From positions 1 to 64,000 of the forward strand of contig JAZKHT010000010.1 in NCBI GenBank assembly GCA_040385245.1: 64,000 bases of DNA. Reading direction: 5' to 3'. Origin of the DNA: JAZKHT01 sp040385245. GTDB taxonomy: Bacteria > Pseudomonadota > Alphaproteobacteria > Rhodobacterales > Rhodobacteraceae. The notes under the pieces were generated by a model. That model ran no database searches. It was not told the DNA's origin and saw only the letters and a program-made list of their open reading frames with translations. The translations under genes were made by a program, and so were the position numbers. Positions 1-8,719 of the stretch are shown one piece after another; the first letter of the stretch is position 1; each line of letters begins with the position of its first letter.

Positions 1-156
1 CTTGCGGAGCCTGAATCATGCCGCAAGGGCAAGTTCAATGGGTCCTGACCCTAAGGTGGAAAGTTTAGATCCTACTCAGACCTTTTGATTGCGGTCTCGA
101 AGAGGCCTAGGCAGCCTTTGTGCATAATCAACTGACTCACGCTCATGAGGCCCTGT
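1..156. other. Non-coding left edge with two short inverted repeats
   Basis: No gene is supported before position 157. The stretch has a 7-bp inverted repeat, CTTGCGG at 1-7 against CCGCAAG at 21-27. A second palindrome, GGGTC-CT-GACCC, lies at 40-51. Either could belong to the 3' end or a terminal repeat of something lying left of the window, but no transposase remnant can be read here. Confidence 0.4.
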
Positions 157-735
157 ATGATCAAACGCATAACCCGCCAGGCGGCACGGCCGCCGATCGC
201 CGAATTGCTGGACTTGATCCCACGGGCGACGCTTTTTCCTGATGAGGATCGTATACCTTTTGATGATTTGCGCGAGGCGCTGATAAATGATCTCGCGCCC
301 TCGACGCCCTACGAACATGCCCTCGCCGAAAACCTGTTTACGTTGGAGTTGGAGACATTGCGACACCGCCGCCTGCGGGATGCCCGGCTGTTCGCCGCAT
401 TTGCGGAGCAAGCGGAGCGTGAGTTGCAGCATATGGATCTGGCGGCACTAGAGACCATCTTGGTTCTGAATTATCGTGGAAACATGGCGCAGGCGTTGAC
501 AGATCCTGATTCTATGGTGCGGGACACAGTGAGAAAGGCGTATGCAACCAAAGGGGTATCCACGACAAACATCATGGCGAAAGCTTATGAAAGCGTTGCC
601 CTGATGATCGATGGCCACGAGCGCGCCCTCGTCGAGAACGAAAGCCGCAGGCGCCGGTTACTCGAAGACTATGAACGCCTCAAGGCGCGCAGGGCGAAGC
701 CGATCGAGGATGCAAGTGCCGTTTCGTACTCATGA
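157..735 (+). CDS. Hypothetical protein, first of a coupled pair
   Basis: Soluble 192-residue protein of unknown function. It is strongly charged and ends in an Arg-rich, probably helical segment with the run SRRRRLLEDYERLKARR near residues 165-185. It has no signal peptide or membrane segment. I chose ATG 157 over ATG 145 because GAGG sits about six bases upstream of 157, while nothing resembling a ribosome binding site precedes 145. Its stop overlaps the ATG of the next gene (ATGA), so the two are probably translated together. Similar gene pairs are, as I recall, common as uncharacterised genes in Rhodobacteraceae, including on plasmids; that is memory, not a search. No function is inferred. 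Confidence 0.7.
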   Translation: MIKRITRQAARPPIAELLDLIPRATLFPDEDRIPFDDLREALINDLAPSTPYEHALAENLFTLELETLRHRRLRDARLFAAFAEQAERELQHMDLAALETILVLNYRGNMAQALTDPDSMVRDTVRKAYATKGVSTTNIMAKAYESVALMIDGHERALVENESRRRRLLEDYERLKARRAKPIEDASAVSYS

Positions 736-1289
736 CGAGTTCACGCAAGATCAATACCAATCGTGAGAATGCGCGAAAGAGCACAGGCCCGAGTTCAGTG
801 GCCGGAAAGCAGCGTGCTGCTCAGAACGCTCGTCGGCATGGTGTGACGGGCAGGATTGAGACGGAGGTGGTCGAGCGTTGGTTTCGCCTGATTGTGGCCG
901 GCACGCCGTTTGGGAACATTGATCTGCCATCCGCACCCGGATTTCGAGAAGCGGTGCTTCTGGCAGAGGCGGAAGCGCGACTCGAACGGATCCAAACGGT
1001 GGAAAGTCAGGGTATGATCAATCTGGAAGTTGCGTTCGATGATCCGGGCGTCCGGTTTCAAATGTCCGAGGAAGATCTGGCCGGGTGTGATGCCCCTATA
1101 CGGGCGTTCGTCTCTCAGACGCTGGCGCTGCAGGAGTCGCGACTTGAGAGTCAAATCGCTTCGGTGGCGCTGTATGCCCGATACCGGCGGCGCGCCGAAG
1201 CACAGCGCCACAAAGCCCTGATTTGGTGGGTGGCCGCTCTGGACGCAGAGGAAAAAACCAAACGAAGCCAATTTGCATCTTTAGGTTGA
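732..1289 (+). CDS. Hypothetical protein with NARKSTGP...GK...NARRHG N-terminus
   Basis: 185-residue cytosolic protein. Residues 8-37 read NTNRENARKSTGPSS, then GKQRAAQNARRHG. This is the N-terminal signature of a widespread but uncharacterised bacterial family of the form N-A-x-x-STGP-x-x-x-GK-x-x-x-x-x-NA-x-x-HG. The remainder is helical and charged, with an RYRRRAEAQRHKAL stretch near the C-terminus. It overlaps the upstream gene by four bases. The basic, Gly/Asn-rich N-terminus might bind nucleic acid, but that is a guess. The family is often seen near mobile or accessory regions; nothing mobile is visible here apart from the window edge. Confidence 0.7.
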   Translation: MTSSRKINTNRENARKSTGPSSVAGKQRAAQNARRHGVTGRIETEVVERWFRLIVAGTPFGNIDLPSAPGFREAVLLAEAEARLERIQTVESQGMINLEVAFDDPGVRFQMSEEDLAGCDAPIRAFVSQTLALQESRLESQIASVALYARYRRRAEAQRHKALIWWVAALDAEEKTKRSQFASLG

Positions 1290-1481
1290 GCGTGAGACGA
1301 GATTTCCTTTGGCAAAAAGTAAAGCCCTGTCCAGCAGTATAGCAGATCCCTGATGGGTAGACTTCGTCGAGCCTTTGTCTGTCTAAATGTGTCATTGCGT
1401 TCCGCACGCGGTCACGCGAGAAATCGTACGACCGGGCAAGACTTGCGTCCGTCCTTTAACGGCGAAGGTGGGCCGATCTAA

Positions 1482-2750
1482 ATGCTGACGCGGCCATCCT
1501 CAGATGTGGATGAAGGGACCGGGGTTGTCGGCGTCCTGTCATTCATGATTTGCCTTTACCTGTTGGCGGCGCTGGCCGTCGATCCCTTGAGTGGCCTGTT
1601 TATACTCCTGCTGGGGACCATGCTGCCGATGATCGTCTGGTCAATTGTAGTGGTTAAGACCCATCTGCGCCCTGATGCGGGACTGGATTTCAATCGGACC
1701 CTGTCGAATGCAGAGGCATGGCCGATCTCTTTGACAAAATTACTAGGTCTTTACACGATCTTTGCGGCAATAGGTTTGTGCTATTTCGTCTTGGAACATT
1801 ATCGCGCCCGTCAGTATGGTCTTTACTTGGCTTCCATGTCGATGGCGGCGCCATTATTGGTGTTTCTTGCTCCGTTCTATGTGCACGTAGTAACCCGCCG
1901 TATGATGGAACCACGCGATGGCCTTTGGCATGTCGGTATGGTTCTGCGGGGTAAACGTGCGGAAGCGGACATCGCAAAGGTTAAGGACCATATCCTTGCC
2001 TGGACAATCAAGGGGTTCTTCCTCGCCTTCATGATGTCGATCCTGCCGTTTGTGACCACCGATGTTCTGGAGGAACTTCGTGCGCCGGGCGTGTTGATGT
2101 CGGTGGGGACGACATTATTGTTGGTGCAAGTTCTATTCCTGATAGACGCCTGCATCGGGACCATAGGCTATATTTGCACCTTCCGGGTGCTCAATACGCA
2201 CATCAGGTCCGCAAATCCCTATTTGGATGCCTGGATTTTTGCCCTGATCTGCTATCCGCCATTCATCATCATGCGTGATGGTGGTCCGTTGAATTACCAT
2301 ACGGGCACGAGGGACTGGTCGGATTGGCTGTCCGGTCATCCGGTTCTATTGTCGATCTGGGGCATTATGATTTTGATATTGTGTGCGGTTTATGCATGGT
2401 CGACGGCTGTGTTCGGACTGCGGTTTTCCAACCTGACCCACCGGGGGATCATCACGACAGGCCCCTACCGGTTCTTCAAGCACCCGGCCTATCTGTCGAA
2501 GAACATCTTCTGGTGGATGTCGGTCATGCCATTCTTGTCGACGATGGGGCCGAAGCGGGCAATTCAGAATTGCATTCTGCTGCTGGCGGTAAATGTCGTC
2601 TACCTGATGCGTGCCCGGACCGAGGAGCGGCACCTGATGCAGGATCCGGCCTATCAACGCTACGCTCAATGGATTGCCGAAGCCGGCTTTCTGCCACGTC
2701 TTTGGAATTTCTTCTGGCGTAGTGCCAAGCCTACACAGCACAAAGACTAA
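1482..2750 (+). CDS. Integral membrane protein with ICMT/phospholipid-methyltransferase-like C-terminus
   Basis: 422 residues with about eight hydrophobic segments. The C-terminal hundred residues carry the membrane methyltransferase signature ITTGPYRFFKHPAYLSKN near residues 325-342 and a distal RARTEERHLMQDPAYQRY. This is the S-adenosylmethionine-binding half of the isoprenylcysteine carboxyl methyltransferase/PEMT superfamily. The N-terminal membrane region is longer than in minimal family members. The substrate cannot be read from sequence. Its 3' end overlaps the convergent glycosyltransferase gene by four bases, so no terminator fits between them. The upstream 192 bases hold no other gene. 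Modification of a lipid or lipid-linked sugar would suit the WecA-like neighbour, but that is inference only. Confidence 0.7.
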   Translation: MLTRPSSDVDEGTGVVGVLSFMICLYLLAALAVDPLSGLFILLLGTMLPMIVWSIVVVKTHLRPDAGLDFNRTLSNAEAWPISLTKLLGLYTIFAAIGLCYFVLEHYRARQYGLYLASMSMAAPLLVFLAPFYVHVVTRRMMEPRDGLWHVGMVLRGKRAEADIAKVKDHILAWTIKGFFLAFMMSILPFVTTDVLEELRAPGVLMSVGTTLLLVQVLFLIDACIGTIGYICTFRVLNTHIRSANPYLDAWIFALICYPPFIIMRDGGPLNYHTGTRDWSDWLSGHPVLLSIWGIMILILCAVYAWSTAVFGLRFSNLTHRGIITTGPYRFFKHPAYLSKNIFWWMSVMPFLSTMGPKRAIQNCILLLAVNVVYLMRARTEERHLMQDPAYQRYAQWIAEAGFLPRLWNFFWRSAKPTQHKD

Positions 2751-3886
2751 ACGGTGCCAGGCTTCTTGGTGGCAATGAGGCGCCTTGTACCGCGGTCCTC
2801 TTCTTGGACCACCCGTCCTCGCCGGATAATCGGACCAAGCAGCGCAACGCGCCGGTAAAGATAAGTGTAAACGAGAAACATTGCTAATATGAACACAGGA
2901 ATCAGCATTTCGTATTGCTCGGCGATCACGGACAGAACTGACGAAAGTATGGATAACGTCCAGCAGATGACGCTTGTTGTGGGGTTTCGCAAATCAGATC
3001 GCCAAGCAAGGTGACGAGCCCATGATCGGTGGATTAGGCTATGCAGATGCAGACGGTCCGGTTCTCCTGGATGAGCGCCCTCACGGTGCGTGCGCCGCCA
3101 GATGGACACCATAGTTTCGATAACAGGGTAGGACAACACCAAAAGCCCGATCAGCGGTGCGATTTCAGGATTGCGTGCGGGCAGGGTCACTCCCATTACG
3201 GCTAGCAGAAATCCAACGGAGTATGCCCCGGAGTCCCCAAGAAAAAGCCTGCCAAAGGGAAAATTCACTAGAGTGAATCCAATCAGCAGGCCGACCGAGA
3301 CCGACGCCACACCGACAAGCGCCATATCGCCCACTTGCCACGCCAGACAGCCGTAGCAGATCATGCAGATGATCGCGGTGCCACCTGCCAGCCCATTGAA
3401 GCCGTCTATAATGTTCAGTGCATTTGCTACACCGCCCACTGCGAAGGCCGTGAACAGCAGTGCAAACAGCCAGTAGCCCAGCAGGAAATCCGCCCCCGGT
3501 ATACCCAAAGGAAGTATGACATAGCCAGACACAAGCGAAAACAGCAGTCCGGACAGTATTGTCGCGATCAGCCTGTTGCGGGCATTCACCGTCTTGGTGA
3601 TATCCTCAACCAGACCAGCCACAAAGGCTGGGAGGATTGGCAGGCAGATCAACAGAAAAAGATGCTGCGCTGCTGCAGGTAATAGCGCACCTCCTGCAAG
3701 ACCGCCAAAAACCAACGCCACCCCACCAACCCGAGGAGTAGGTCGATCATGGATCTTCTGGATGCCGACTGTGCCGTCCAAGGTCAGATGCCCGTGCATA
3801 CTGCGCGTTGCAACGATGATCAGCGCGACAATGAATGTCACTGCAAGAGCAGCGAAAAAGGCGAAATAGAATTCTGCGACGGCCAT
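2747..3886 (-). CDS. WecA/MraY-family undecaprenyl-phosphate glycosyl-1-phosphate transferase
   Basis: Polytopic membrane enzyme of about 379 residues that transfers a sugar-1-phosphate from a UDP-sugar to undecaprenyl phosphate, the first step of a surface-polysaccharide pathway. Family motifs are in order: HDRPTPRVGG at 46-55, GLVEDITK at 91-98 (acidic pair of the metal site), NALNIIDGFNGLAGG at 155-169, GRLFLGDSGAYSVG at 212-225 and the cytoplasmic HLHSLIHR near 280-287. I start at the ATG at 3886, followed directly by a hydrophobic segment; a longer form from 3934 would add a poorly conserved leader. No other polysaccharide genes flank it, so the UDP-sugar and the final polymer are unknown. 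Confidence 0.85.
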   Translation of the reverse strand: MAVAEFYFAFFAALAVTFIVALIIVATRSMHGHLTLDGTVGIQKIHDRPTPRVGGVALVFGGLAGGALLPAAAQHLFLLICLPILPAFVAGLVEDITKTVNARNRLIATILSGLLFSLVSGYVILPLGIPGADFLLGYWLFALLFTAFAVGGVANALNIIDGFNGLAGGTAIICMICYGCLAWQVGDMALVGVASVSVGLLIGFTLVNFPFGRLFLGDSGAYSVGFLLAVMGVTLPARNPEIAPLIGLLVLSYPVIETMVSIWRRTHREGAHPGEPDRLHLHSLIHRSWARHLAWRSDLRNPTTSVICWTLSILSSVLSVIAEQYEMLIPVFILAMFLVYTYLYRRVALLGPIIRRGRVVQEEDRGTRRLIATKKPGTV

Positions 3887-4054
3887 GGGCTTTCCGGAAA
3901 AACGGAGAGGGGGCAATCGCACAGCACCAAGCAAGGGCCAAAGTAGCCATCACCATGTTATAGGGTGCGCCCGCTATGCTGATTGTCAATGTTTGAATTA
4001 TGGAAGCAGCGCGAAATCAGGCACATGTATCCTTTTGGGTCTGCCAATCCGTCC

Positions 4055-4534
4055 TCACCCCCGCCGCGCGGCCTCGATTGCAGCGACGTCGATCTTTGAC
4101 ATGTCCATCATCGCGGCAAAGGCCCGCTTCGCCTCGTCGCCGCCGACGGCCAAGGCTTCGATCAGGACTCGGGGTGTGATCTGCCATGAGATTCCCCATT
4201 TGTCCTTGCACCATCCGCACGCACTTTCCTTACCGCCATTGCCGACGATGGCGTTCCAATAGCGGTCGGTTTCCTGCTGGTCCTCGGTCGCGATCTGAAA
4301 GGAAAACGCTTCGTTATGCTTGAATTCGGGACCGCCATTCAGACCCAGACAGGGAATGCCCAGGACGGTAAAATCGACCGACAACACATCCCCCGCCTTA
4401 CCAGATGGATAATCGTCGGGTGCCAGTTGGACTGCACCGACCGTGCTGTCGGGAAAGGTTTGGGCGTAAAAGCGGGCGGCTGCTTCGGCGTCCTTGTCAA
4501 ACCAAAGGCAGATCGTGTTCTTGGCAAGTGTCAT
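4055..4534 (-). CDS. VOC-superfamily protein, PhnB/3-demethylubiquinone methyltransferase-like
   Basis: 159-residue soluble protein of the PhnB-like branch of the vicinal-oxygen-chelate fold. Recognisable pieces are ICLWFDKDAEAAARFYAQTF near residues 7-26, GLNGGPEFKHNEAFSFQI in the middle, and GWCKDKWGISWQITPRVL towards the end. The family is abundant but mostly without assigned reactions; the 3-demethylubiquinone methyltransferase label in databases is historical. I take the ATG at 4534 because the conserved N-terminal strand begins four residues later; the in-frame start at 4558 adds only a basic leader. It is divergent from the YdeI-like gene across about 150 bases. Confidence 0.8.
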   Translation of the reverse strand: MTLAKNTICLWFDKDAEAAARFYAQTFPDSTVGAVQLAPDDYPSGKAGDVLSVDFTVLGIPCLGLNGGPEFKHNEAFSFQIATEDQQETDRYWNAIVGNGGKESACGWCKDKWGISWQITPRVLIEALAVGGDEAKRAFAAMMDMSKIDVAAIEAARRG

Positions 4535-4687
4535 CGTCTTCCCCTTCGCCTTCTGCACCTGTCAGATCGGATCGAACGTGCTATTGGTGCAATGTGTTCC
4601 GCAACCTGCGTTCGGAATGAAACCCAATTTGCCACCGACACATTCTGAACCACAAGTCATATCGAACCCGATTGTCAGAGGGTGGTC

Positions 4688-5308
4688 ATGATCACCGAGA
4701 TTGAGGACTATTTTGAGAAAGGCTGCGGTCGGTGCGACCGCTTTGCCACGGCGGACTGTTCAACGCGGAAGTGGCACGCCGGTCTGATCGACCTGCGCCG
4801 CATCTGTCTGGAGATGGGGTTGATCGAGTCGGTAAAGTGGGGTCATCCCTGCTATATGCACGCGGAGCGAAATGTCGCCATCATCGGGGCGTTTCGGGGC
4901 GACTTTCGGATCACGTTCTTCAATGCCGCCCTGCTGACGGACCCTGACCATGTTCTGGAACGGCAGGGGCCGAACACGCGCCATCCCGACATGATCCGAT
5001 TTGATGACAATGCCCAAGTTTGTGCGCTGGAACCCGCTCTGCGTTCCTATCTGGCCGAAGCAAAGTCATATGCCGATGCCGGGCTGAGGCCGCCGAAGAC
5101 GGACTTTGATCTGGAAATTCCTGATGAATTGCTGGAGGCGCTGGATGCAGACCCCGGATTCGCCGAGGCGTTCCATCGGCTTACGCCGGGGCGCAAGAAA
5201 AGCTATGTGATCAATCTTGCCTCTGCCAAAGCACCGGCGACGCGGAGGTCGCGCATTGCCAAGTTCCGCGATCACGTCCTTGCGGGCAAGGGTGCGACCG
5301 AGCGCTGA
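4688..5308 (+). CDS. YdeI/OmpD-associated (DUF1801-type) protein
   Basis: 206-residue cytosolic protein. The N-terminal region has ESVKWGHPCYMHAERNVAII near residues 46-65, the DUF1801 hallmark (KWG-x-P-x-Y). The C-terminal part reads FHRLTPGRKKSYVINLASAK, typical of YdeI/OmpD-associated proteins. Despite the name these are soluble and their biochemical role is unresolved. ATG 4688 is preferred because AGAGGG lies five bases upstream; the GTG at 4682 overlaps that site. It stands alone between divergent and downstream regulator genes. Confidence 0.8.
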   Translation: MITEIEDYFEKGCGRCDRFATADCSTRKWHAGLIDLRRICLEMGLIESVKWGHPCYMHAERNVAIIGAFRGDFRITFFNAALLTDPDHVLERQGPNTRHPDMIRFDDNAQVCALEPALRSYLAEAKSYADAGLRPPKTDFDLEIPDELLEALDADPGFAEAFHRLTPGRKKSYVINLASAKAPATRRSRIAKFRDHVLAGKGATER

Positions 5309-5422
5309 GGGCAAACGTGGCGCCAAGCCCGAGGGTATCTTTGCGGTTGGCCTGCCTGACCAGTCTGCAAAACGCACTGCACCTGCTATGATCGTGGATC
5401 GCGCCAATCACCTGATTTGTGT

Positions 5423-6472
5423 ATGGCGTCTGTGAACCTTGGGCAAAACGGCATGGCGAACGAAAATACCTTGGTCCCCAATGGGGCGGCTTTCTTTCCG
5501 GTCCAGATGACGGGGCCGACGCGAAACTATGCATTCATCCTTGTTCCCGGCTTTACGCTGTTGGCCTTTGCGTCGGCGGTAGAACCGTTGCGCATTGCCA
5601 ACCAGTTGTCGCAACAGCCACTGTATCGTTGGCAGATACTGTCCGAAACCGGGGCACCCGTCATCAGTTCTTCAGGGATACCTGTCGGTGCCGATGGGCC
5701 GATCCGGTCGCTGGACCGGGAAACCCGCCTGTTCGTTTGCGCCGGGAACCCGGCGATGAAGGCGGCAGACCCTGCCATAGTGGCTGCGGTGCAAAGGCAC
5801 CACCGCTTTGGTGGCGTTGTTGGCGGCATTTGCACCGGTGCCGTGGCACTGGCAAAGGCAGGATTGGTGGAAGGGCGCAGGTTCACCCTGCACTGGGAAA
5901 ACCAGCCCGGCTTCGTCGAGGCGTTCTCGCCGCTAATGCCAACCGCCAACCGGTTCGAAATGGATGGCCGTCTGATGACCTGTGGCGGGGGGGCCGCTTC
6001 GACCGACATGATGCTGTCGGTGATTGCGGCGGACCACGGCGGCGATTTCGCAGCCATGGTATCGGAAATGTGCTTGCGGACGGTGATGCCCGGTCTTGAC
6101 CCCGAACAGCGCAGTTCACTGGCGGCCCTGATGTCGTCGCGCAACCCCGTGCTGATTGCCACGGTCACACTGATGAATCGGCACCTGGACGCCCCTTTGT
6201 CGATGGACGAACTGGCCGAAGCCGCAGGCTATTCGCGCCGCCACATGGAACGCCTTTTCCATCTTGCGGTCGGCAAGACACCGGGCGAATTCTATCGCGG
6301 GCTGCGTCTTGACCGCGGGCGTAACCTGCTCAGTTCCACCGAGCTTTCGTTGCAGGAAATCGCAACCGCCACGGGATTTGCCTCTGTCTCACATTTTTCA
6401 AAAAGCTTTCGGGCCCGGTTCGGCACGGCCCCGACAAAGCTGAAGCAGGGGATCGGCAAACTGCGCGTCTGA
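5423..6472 (+). CDS. GlxA-family AraC regulator (DJ-1/PfpI domain plus AraC HTH), GbdR-like
   Basis: About 349 residues. An N-terminal DJ-1/PfpI-like (class I glutamine amidotransferase fold) domain contains FILVPGFTLLAFASAVEPLR and the elbow GGICTGAVALAKAGL, so the cysteine is retained. Two AraC helix-turn-helix motifs follow at about residues 255-345 (MDELAEAAGYSRRHMERLF and LQEIATATGFASVSHFSKSF). This architecture is shared by GbdR, which controls glycine-betaine and carnitine genes in Pseudomonas. A quaternary-amine importer 2 kb downstream makes a related role plausible, but no operator was identified. Possible starts are ATG 5423 and ATG 5453; neither has a strong ribosome binding site and both precede the conserved domain. 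Confidence 0.82.
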   Translation: MASVNLGQNGMANENTLVPNGAAFFPVQMTGPTRNYAFILVPGFTLLAFASAVEPLRIANQLSQQPLYRWQILSETGAPVISSSGIPVGADGPIRSLDRETRLFVCAGNPAMKAADPAIVAAVQRHHRFGGVVGGICTGAVALAKAGLVEGRRFTLHWENQPGFVEAFSPLMPTANRFEMDGRLMTCGGGAASTDMMLSVIAADHGGDFAAMVSEMCLRTVMPGLDPEQRSSLAALMSSRNPVLIATVTLMNRHLDAPLSMDELAEAAGYSRRHMERLFHLAVGKTPGEFYRGLRLDRGRNLLSSTELSLQEIATATGFASVSHFSKSFRARFGTAPTKLKQGIGKLRV

Positions 6473-6802
6473 GGGTTCAGCGGCACAGGTGCGCGCCAGC
6501 AAATCTGCGGTTGCGGGCCCCATCATGGCGAGCAACGCCGCCCGCCGCCGGCCGCAGATGCGTGCAAATCGGCAATCATACCGAGGCGGATAGGTGTTTT
6601 TCATGCCCAAGATGATACAATATCGCCGTTCGGGCGACCTAACATCACGTTCGACTTGTGCGAAACCTGCACTTGGTCAATACCGTCTGTGTGAATCGCG
6701 ATCCGTTGCAGGGTTCTTGCCGCAATGGCAGGGCCGGGGCTGATCGGGAAGAAGCCAAGCCATCGCACTTAGCGGATGGCGTTTTAAGCAGGAGATCTCA
6801 CG
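6473..6802 (+). other. 330-base spacer, likely long 5' leader of the cold-shock gene
   Basis: No supportable coding frame lies between the regulator and the cold-shock gene. Cold-shock mRNAs of the CspA type often have long structured leaders, so this spacer may serve as one. I did not identify a defined promoter or a cold-box motif by eye. The only clear signal is the strong AGGAGA ribosome binding site at its 3' end. Confidence 0.4.
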
Positions 6803-7009
6803 ATGGCAAATGGCACCGTGAAATGGTTCAACGCGACCAAAGGGTTTGGCTTCATTGCCCCGGCAAATGGCGGCAAGGACATCTTCGTCCATGTCTCGGC
6901 ATTGGAACGGGCAGGGATTCGTCAGCTCGATGACGGACAGGCCGTCTCGTTCGACATCGAATCTGGTCGTGATGGGCGCGAATCCGCGACCAATCTGAAG
7001 CTCGCCTGA
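6803..7009 (+). CDS. csp: Cold-shock protein, CspA family
   Basis: 68-residue single cold-shock domain, a nucleic-acid-binding beta-barrel acting as RNA chaperone or antiterminator. RNP1 is visible as KGFGFIAP (residues 13-20) and RNP2 as DIFVHVSAL (26-34). The N-terminus MANGTVKWFNATKGFG is typical of alphaproteobacterial CspA proteins. A strong AGGAGA lies about eight bases before the ATG. It is followed directly by a hairpin terminator at 7032-7062. The name CspA is not assigned because Rhodobacteraceae carry several paralogues. Confidence 0.95.
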   Translation: MANGTVKWFNATKGFGFIAPANGGKDIFVHVSALERAGIRQLDDGQAVSFDIESGRDGRESATNLKLA

Positions 7010-7031
7010 GACTTCGCCGGAACGGACATCG

Positions 7032-7062
7032 AAACTGGGATCGCTGCCGCGATCCCAGTTTT
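7032..7062 (+). terminator. Rho-independent terminator, probably bidirectional
   Basis: A perfect 13-bp stem: AAACTGGGATCGC at 7032-7044 pairs with GCGATCCCAGTTT at 7049-7061 around a TGCC loop, with four T at 7059-7062. It lies between the convergent cold-shock gene and the monooxygenase gene (stop at 7069) and can serve both. Confidence 0.88.
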
Positions 7063-7068
7063 GTCATT

Positions 7069-8328
7069 TCACAGGCTTGCGACCTTTTCGCCGGTCGATG
7101 AGACGCGGCGTGCAGTGATGTGGTCGGCAAGATAAGCTGCATCATGCCAGACCCCCCAGATGAATGGAGAGGCGCGGCGCGACAGCCACGGCAGACCCAG
7201 AAAGTACAGACCGGGCACGGTTGACACGCCGCGCAGATGCGCGGGGCGGCCCTTTTCGTCAAACGCGTCCATTTTCAGCCAGCCATAATCCAGCGAAAAG
7301 CCCGTGGCCCAGATGATTGCGGTGACGCCAGCCGCTGCCAGGTCGAGCGTCAAAAGAGGGTTGCGCACACAGTCCGGGTCCGGCCCGATCAGGCGGGCCT
7401 CGGGGTCCGCGGGCAGATCAAGTCCGTTCTCTGCGGCATAGGCGTCTGCTTCGTCCAGAACGGTCAGATAGTTTTGATCGCCCATGGCGATGTTTTCCGC
7501 CAGATCGGGGGCGAATTGCAGAACGCCGTCTGAATAGTCACCGGCACGCCCGAGCAGTGTCATGCCACGTGCGGCGAGGTCGCGGAAATCGACCGTCTGG
7601 CCACCGTTGGCCCCACTGACCGCGATGGTCACATGTTCCATGCCGGGTTCGCGCGTCTTGGCATCCCAATACCCCAGCGCCCCAAGCCACCAGACGAAAT
7701 CCTTGCCCCGATACCGCCGTGGCGGCCGGTCATGCGGGCCGACCGACAGATAGACACGCTTTCCCGCCCGCAACAGTTCGTCAGCAATCTGGGAACCCGA
7801 CGAACCGGCCCCGACGACCAGAACAGCGCCGTCCGGCAACTGCGCCGGATTGCGATAGCCCGTCGAATGAAGCTGAACGATCCCGGCCGACTGTGGCACC
7901 ACGGTTGGCACAAGTGGGCGCTGGAACGGGCCAGTGGCGGTGACAACATTTGCGGCCTCGATCACGCCTTGCGACGTATCGGCCACAAACCCACTGCCGT
8001 CCGGTTTCGTTCGCAACGAAAGAACCTCTACCCCTTCGCGGATCGGGGCGGCGATCTGCGCAGCGTAGGCGACGAAGTAATCAACGATGGACCCTTTGGT
8101 GGCAAAGCTGTCTTGGTCGATGCCGGAAAATGTCATGTTCGGAAAACGGTCGTGCCAGGCGGGGCCGTTTGCAACAAGGGAATCCCACCGCTCTGACCGC
8201 CAGCGTTCTGCGATCCGGTGCCGTTCCAGAACGATATGGGGGACGCCCTGTTTGGTCAGATGCTCGCTCATGGCGATACCGGCCTGACCGCCACCCACGA
8301 TGAGCGTGTCGATTCTTTCAACTGTCAT
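7069..8328 (-). CDS. Flavin-containing monooxygenase (CzcO/FMO type)
   Basis: 419-residue FAD- and NADPH-dependent oxygenase. The FAD-binding GGGQAG is at residues 12-17, a second Rossmann motif VVGAGSSGSQIADEL is near 168-182 and an ATGF motif lies towards the C-terminus. It oxidises a nucleophilic N, S or ketone substrate that cannot be named. It lies divergently next to a quaternary-amine importer, which recalls the trimethylamine monooxygenase/TMAO-importer pairing of roseobacters. However, its sequence does not match Tmm as I remember it: the N-terminus is GGGQAGIAMSEHL rather than GAGPSGLAQLRAF. I therefore do not call it Tmm. The ATG at 8328 follows an AAGGGA; an upstream in-frame start at 8382 lacks support. 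Confidence 0.82.
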   Translation of the reverse strand: MTVERIDTLIVGGGQAGIAMSEHLTKQGVPHIVLERHRIAERWRSERWDSLVANGPAWHDRFPNMTFSGIDQDSFATKGSIVDYFVAYAAQIAAPIREGVEVLSLRTKPDGSGFVADTSQGVIEAANVVTATGPFQRPLVPTVVPQSAGIVQLHSTGYRNPAQLPDGAVLVVGAGSSGSQIADELLRAGKRVYLSVGPHDRPPRRYRGKDFVWWLGALGYWDAKTREPGMEHVTIAVSGANGGQTVDFRDLAARGMTLLGRAGDYSDGVLQFAPDLAENIAMGDQNYLTVLDEADAYAAENGLDLPADPEARLIGPDPDCVRNPLLTLDLAAAGVTAIIWATGFSLDYGWLKMDAFDEKGRPAHLRGVSTVPGLYFLGLPWLSRRASPFIWGVWHDAAYLADHITARRVSSTGEKVASL

Positions 8329-8719
8329 TCCGGTGTCCCTTTTCGTGATGCTTTCGTCGGGACCAAATGGCCCAAGGCGCATTTGATGACCTACTGAACC
8401 GATGGCTTTGGCGAAATACTTATCCTTCTCAGCGCTGCTTAGGCTTTCCCTAACCAGAACGCTTTGCGGCGGGCGCGCGGGATCAATCGGCCCGTCTTTC
8501 GGCGGGGACTGTCAGACATTGACACAGGTGCTGCCGCAGTTGCGCGGATTTTCAGGGCATCGCCCTACAAAGCCGAGCCCAAGTCCCGCTTTTCCTTGCA
8601 AAGGATTTGACAGGCCAAACCCCACCTTCCACCATCGCGACAAGAGACCGGCAAGAATGTCGGCGAAGGTCGCAGCCCAGCCGAACGGGCCGACCACCAT
8701 CACCAACAGAGGATTGAAA
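8329..8719. promoter_or_regulatory. 391-base divergent regulatory region
   Basis: This spacer separates the monooxygenase (left) from the importer's binding-protein gene (right) and should hold both promoters. A small inverted repeat TTAGG-CTTTC-CCTAA lies at 8439-8453. The rest shows no clear operator and no credible gene. A rightward open frame beginning at 8402 is only an upstream extension of the binding-protein gene. Confidence 0.45.

Noticed and set aside
1..156. End of an insertion sequence
   Set aside because: Two short palindromes are present but no transposase fragment, target duplication or recognisable terminal repeat can be read.
7069..8328. Trimethylamine monooxygenase (Tmm)
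   Set aside because: The position next to an amine importer is suggestive, but the Rossmann region and the rest do not match Tmm as I know it.
8402..8719. Upstream extension of the binding-protein gene
   Set aside because: A start here would bury the signal peptide about 100 residues inside the protein; ATG 8720 has its own ribosome binding site.
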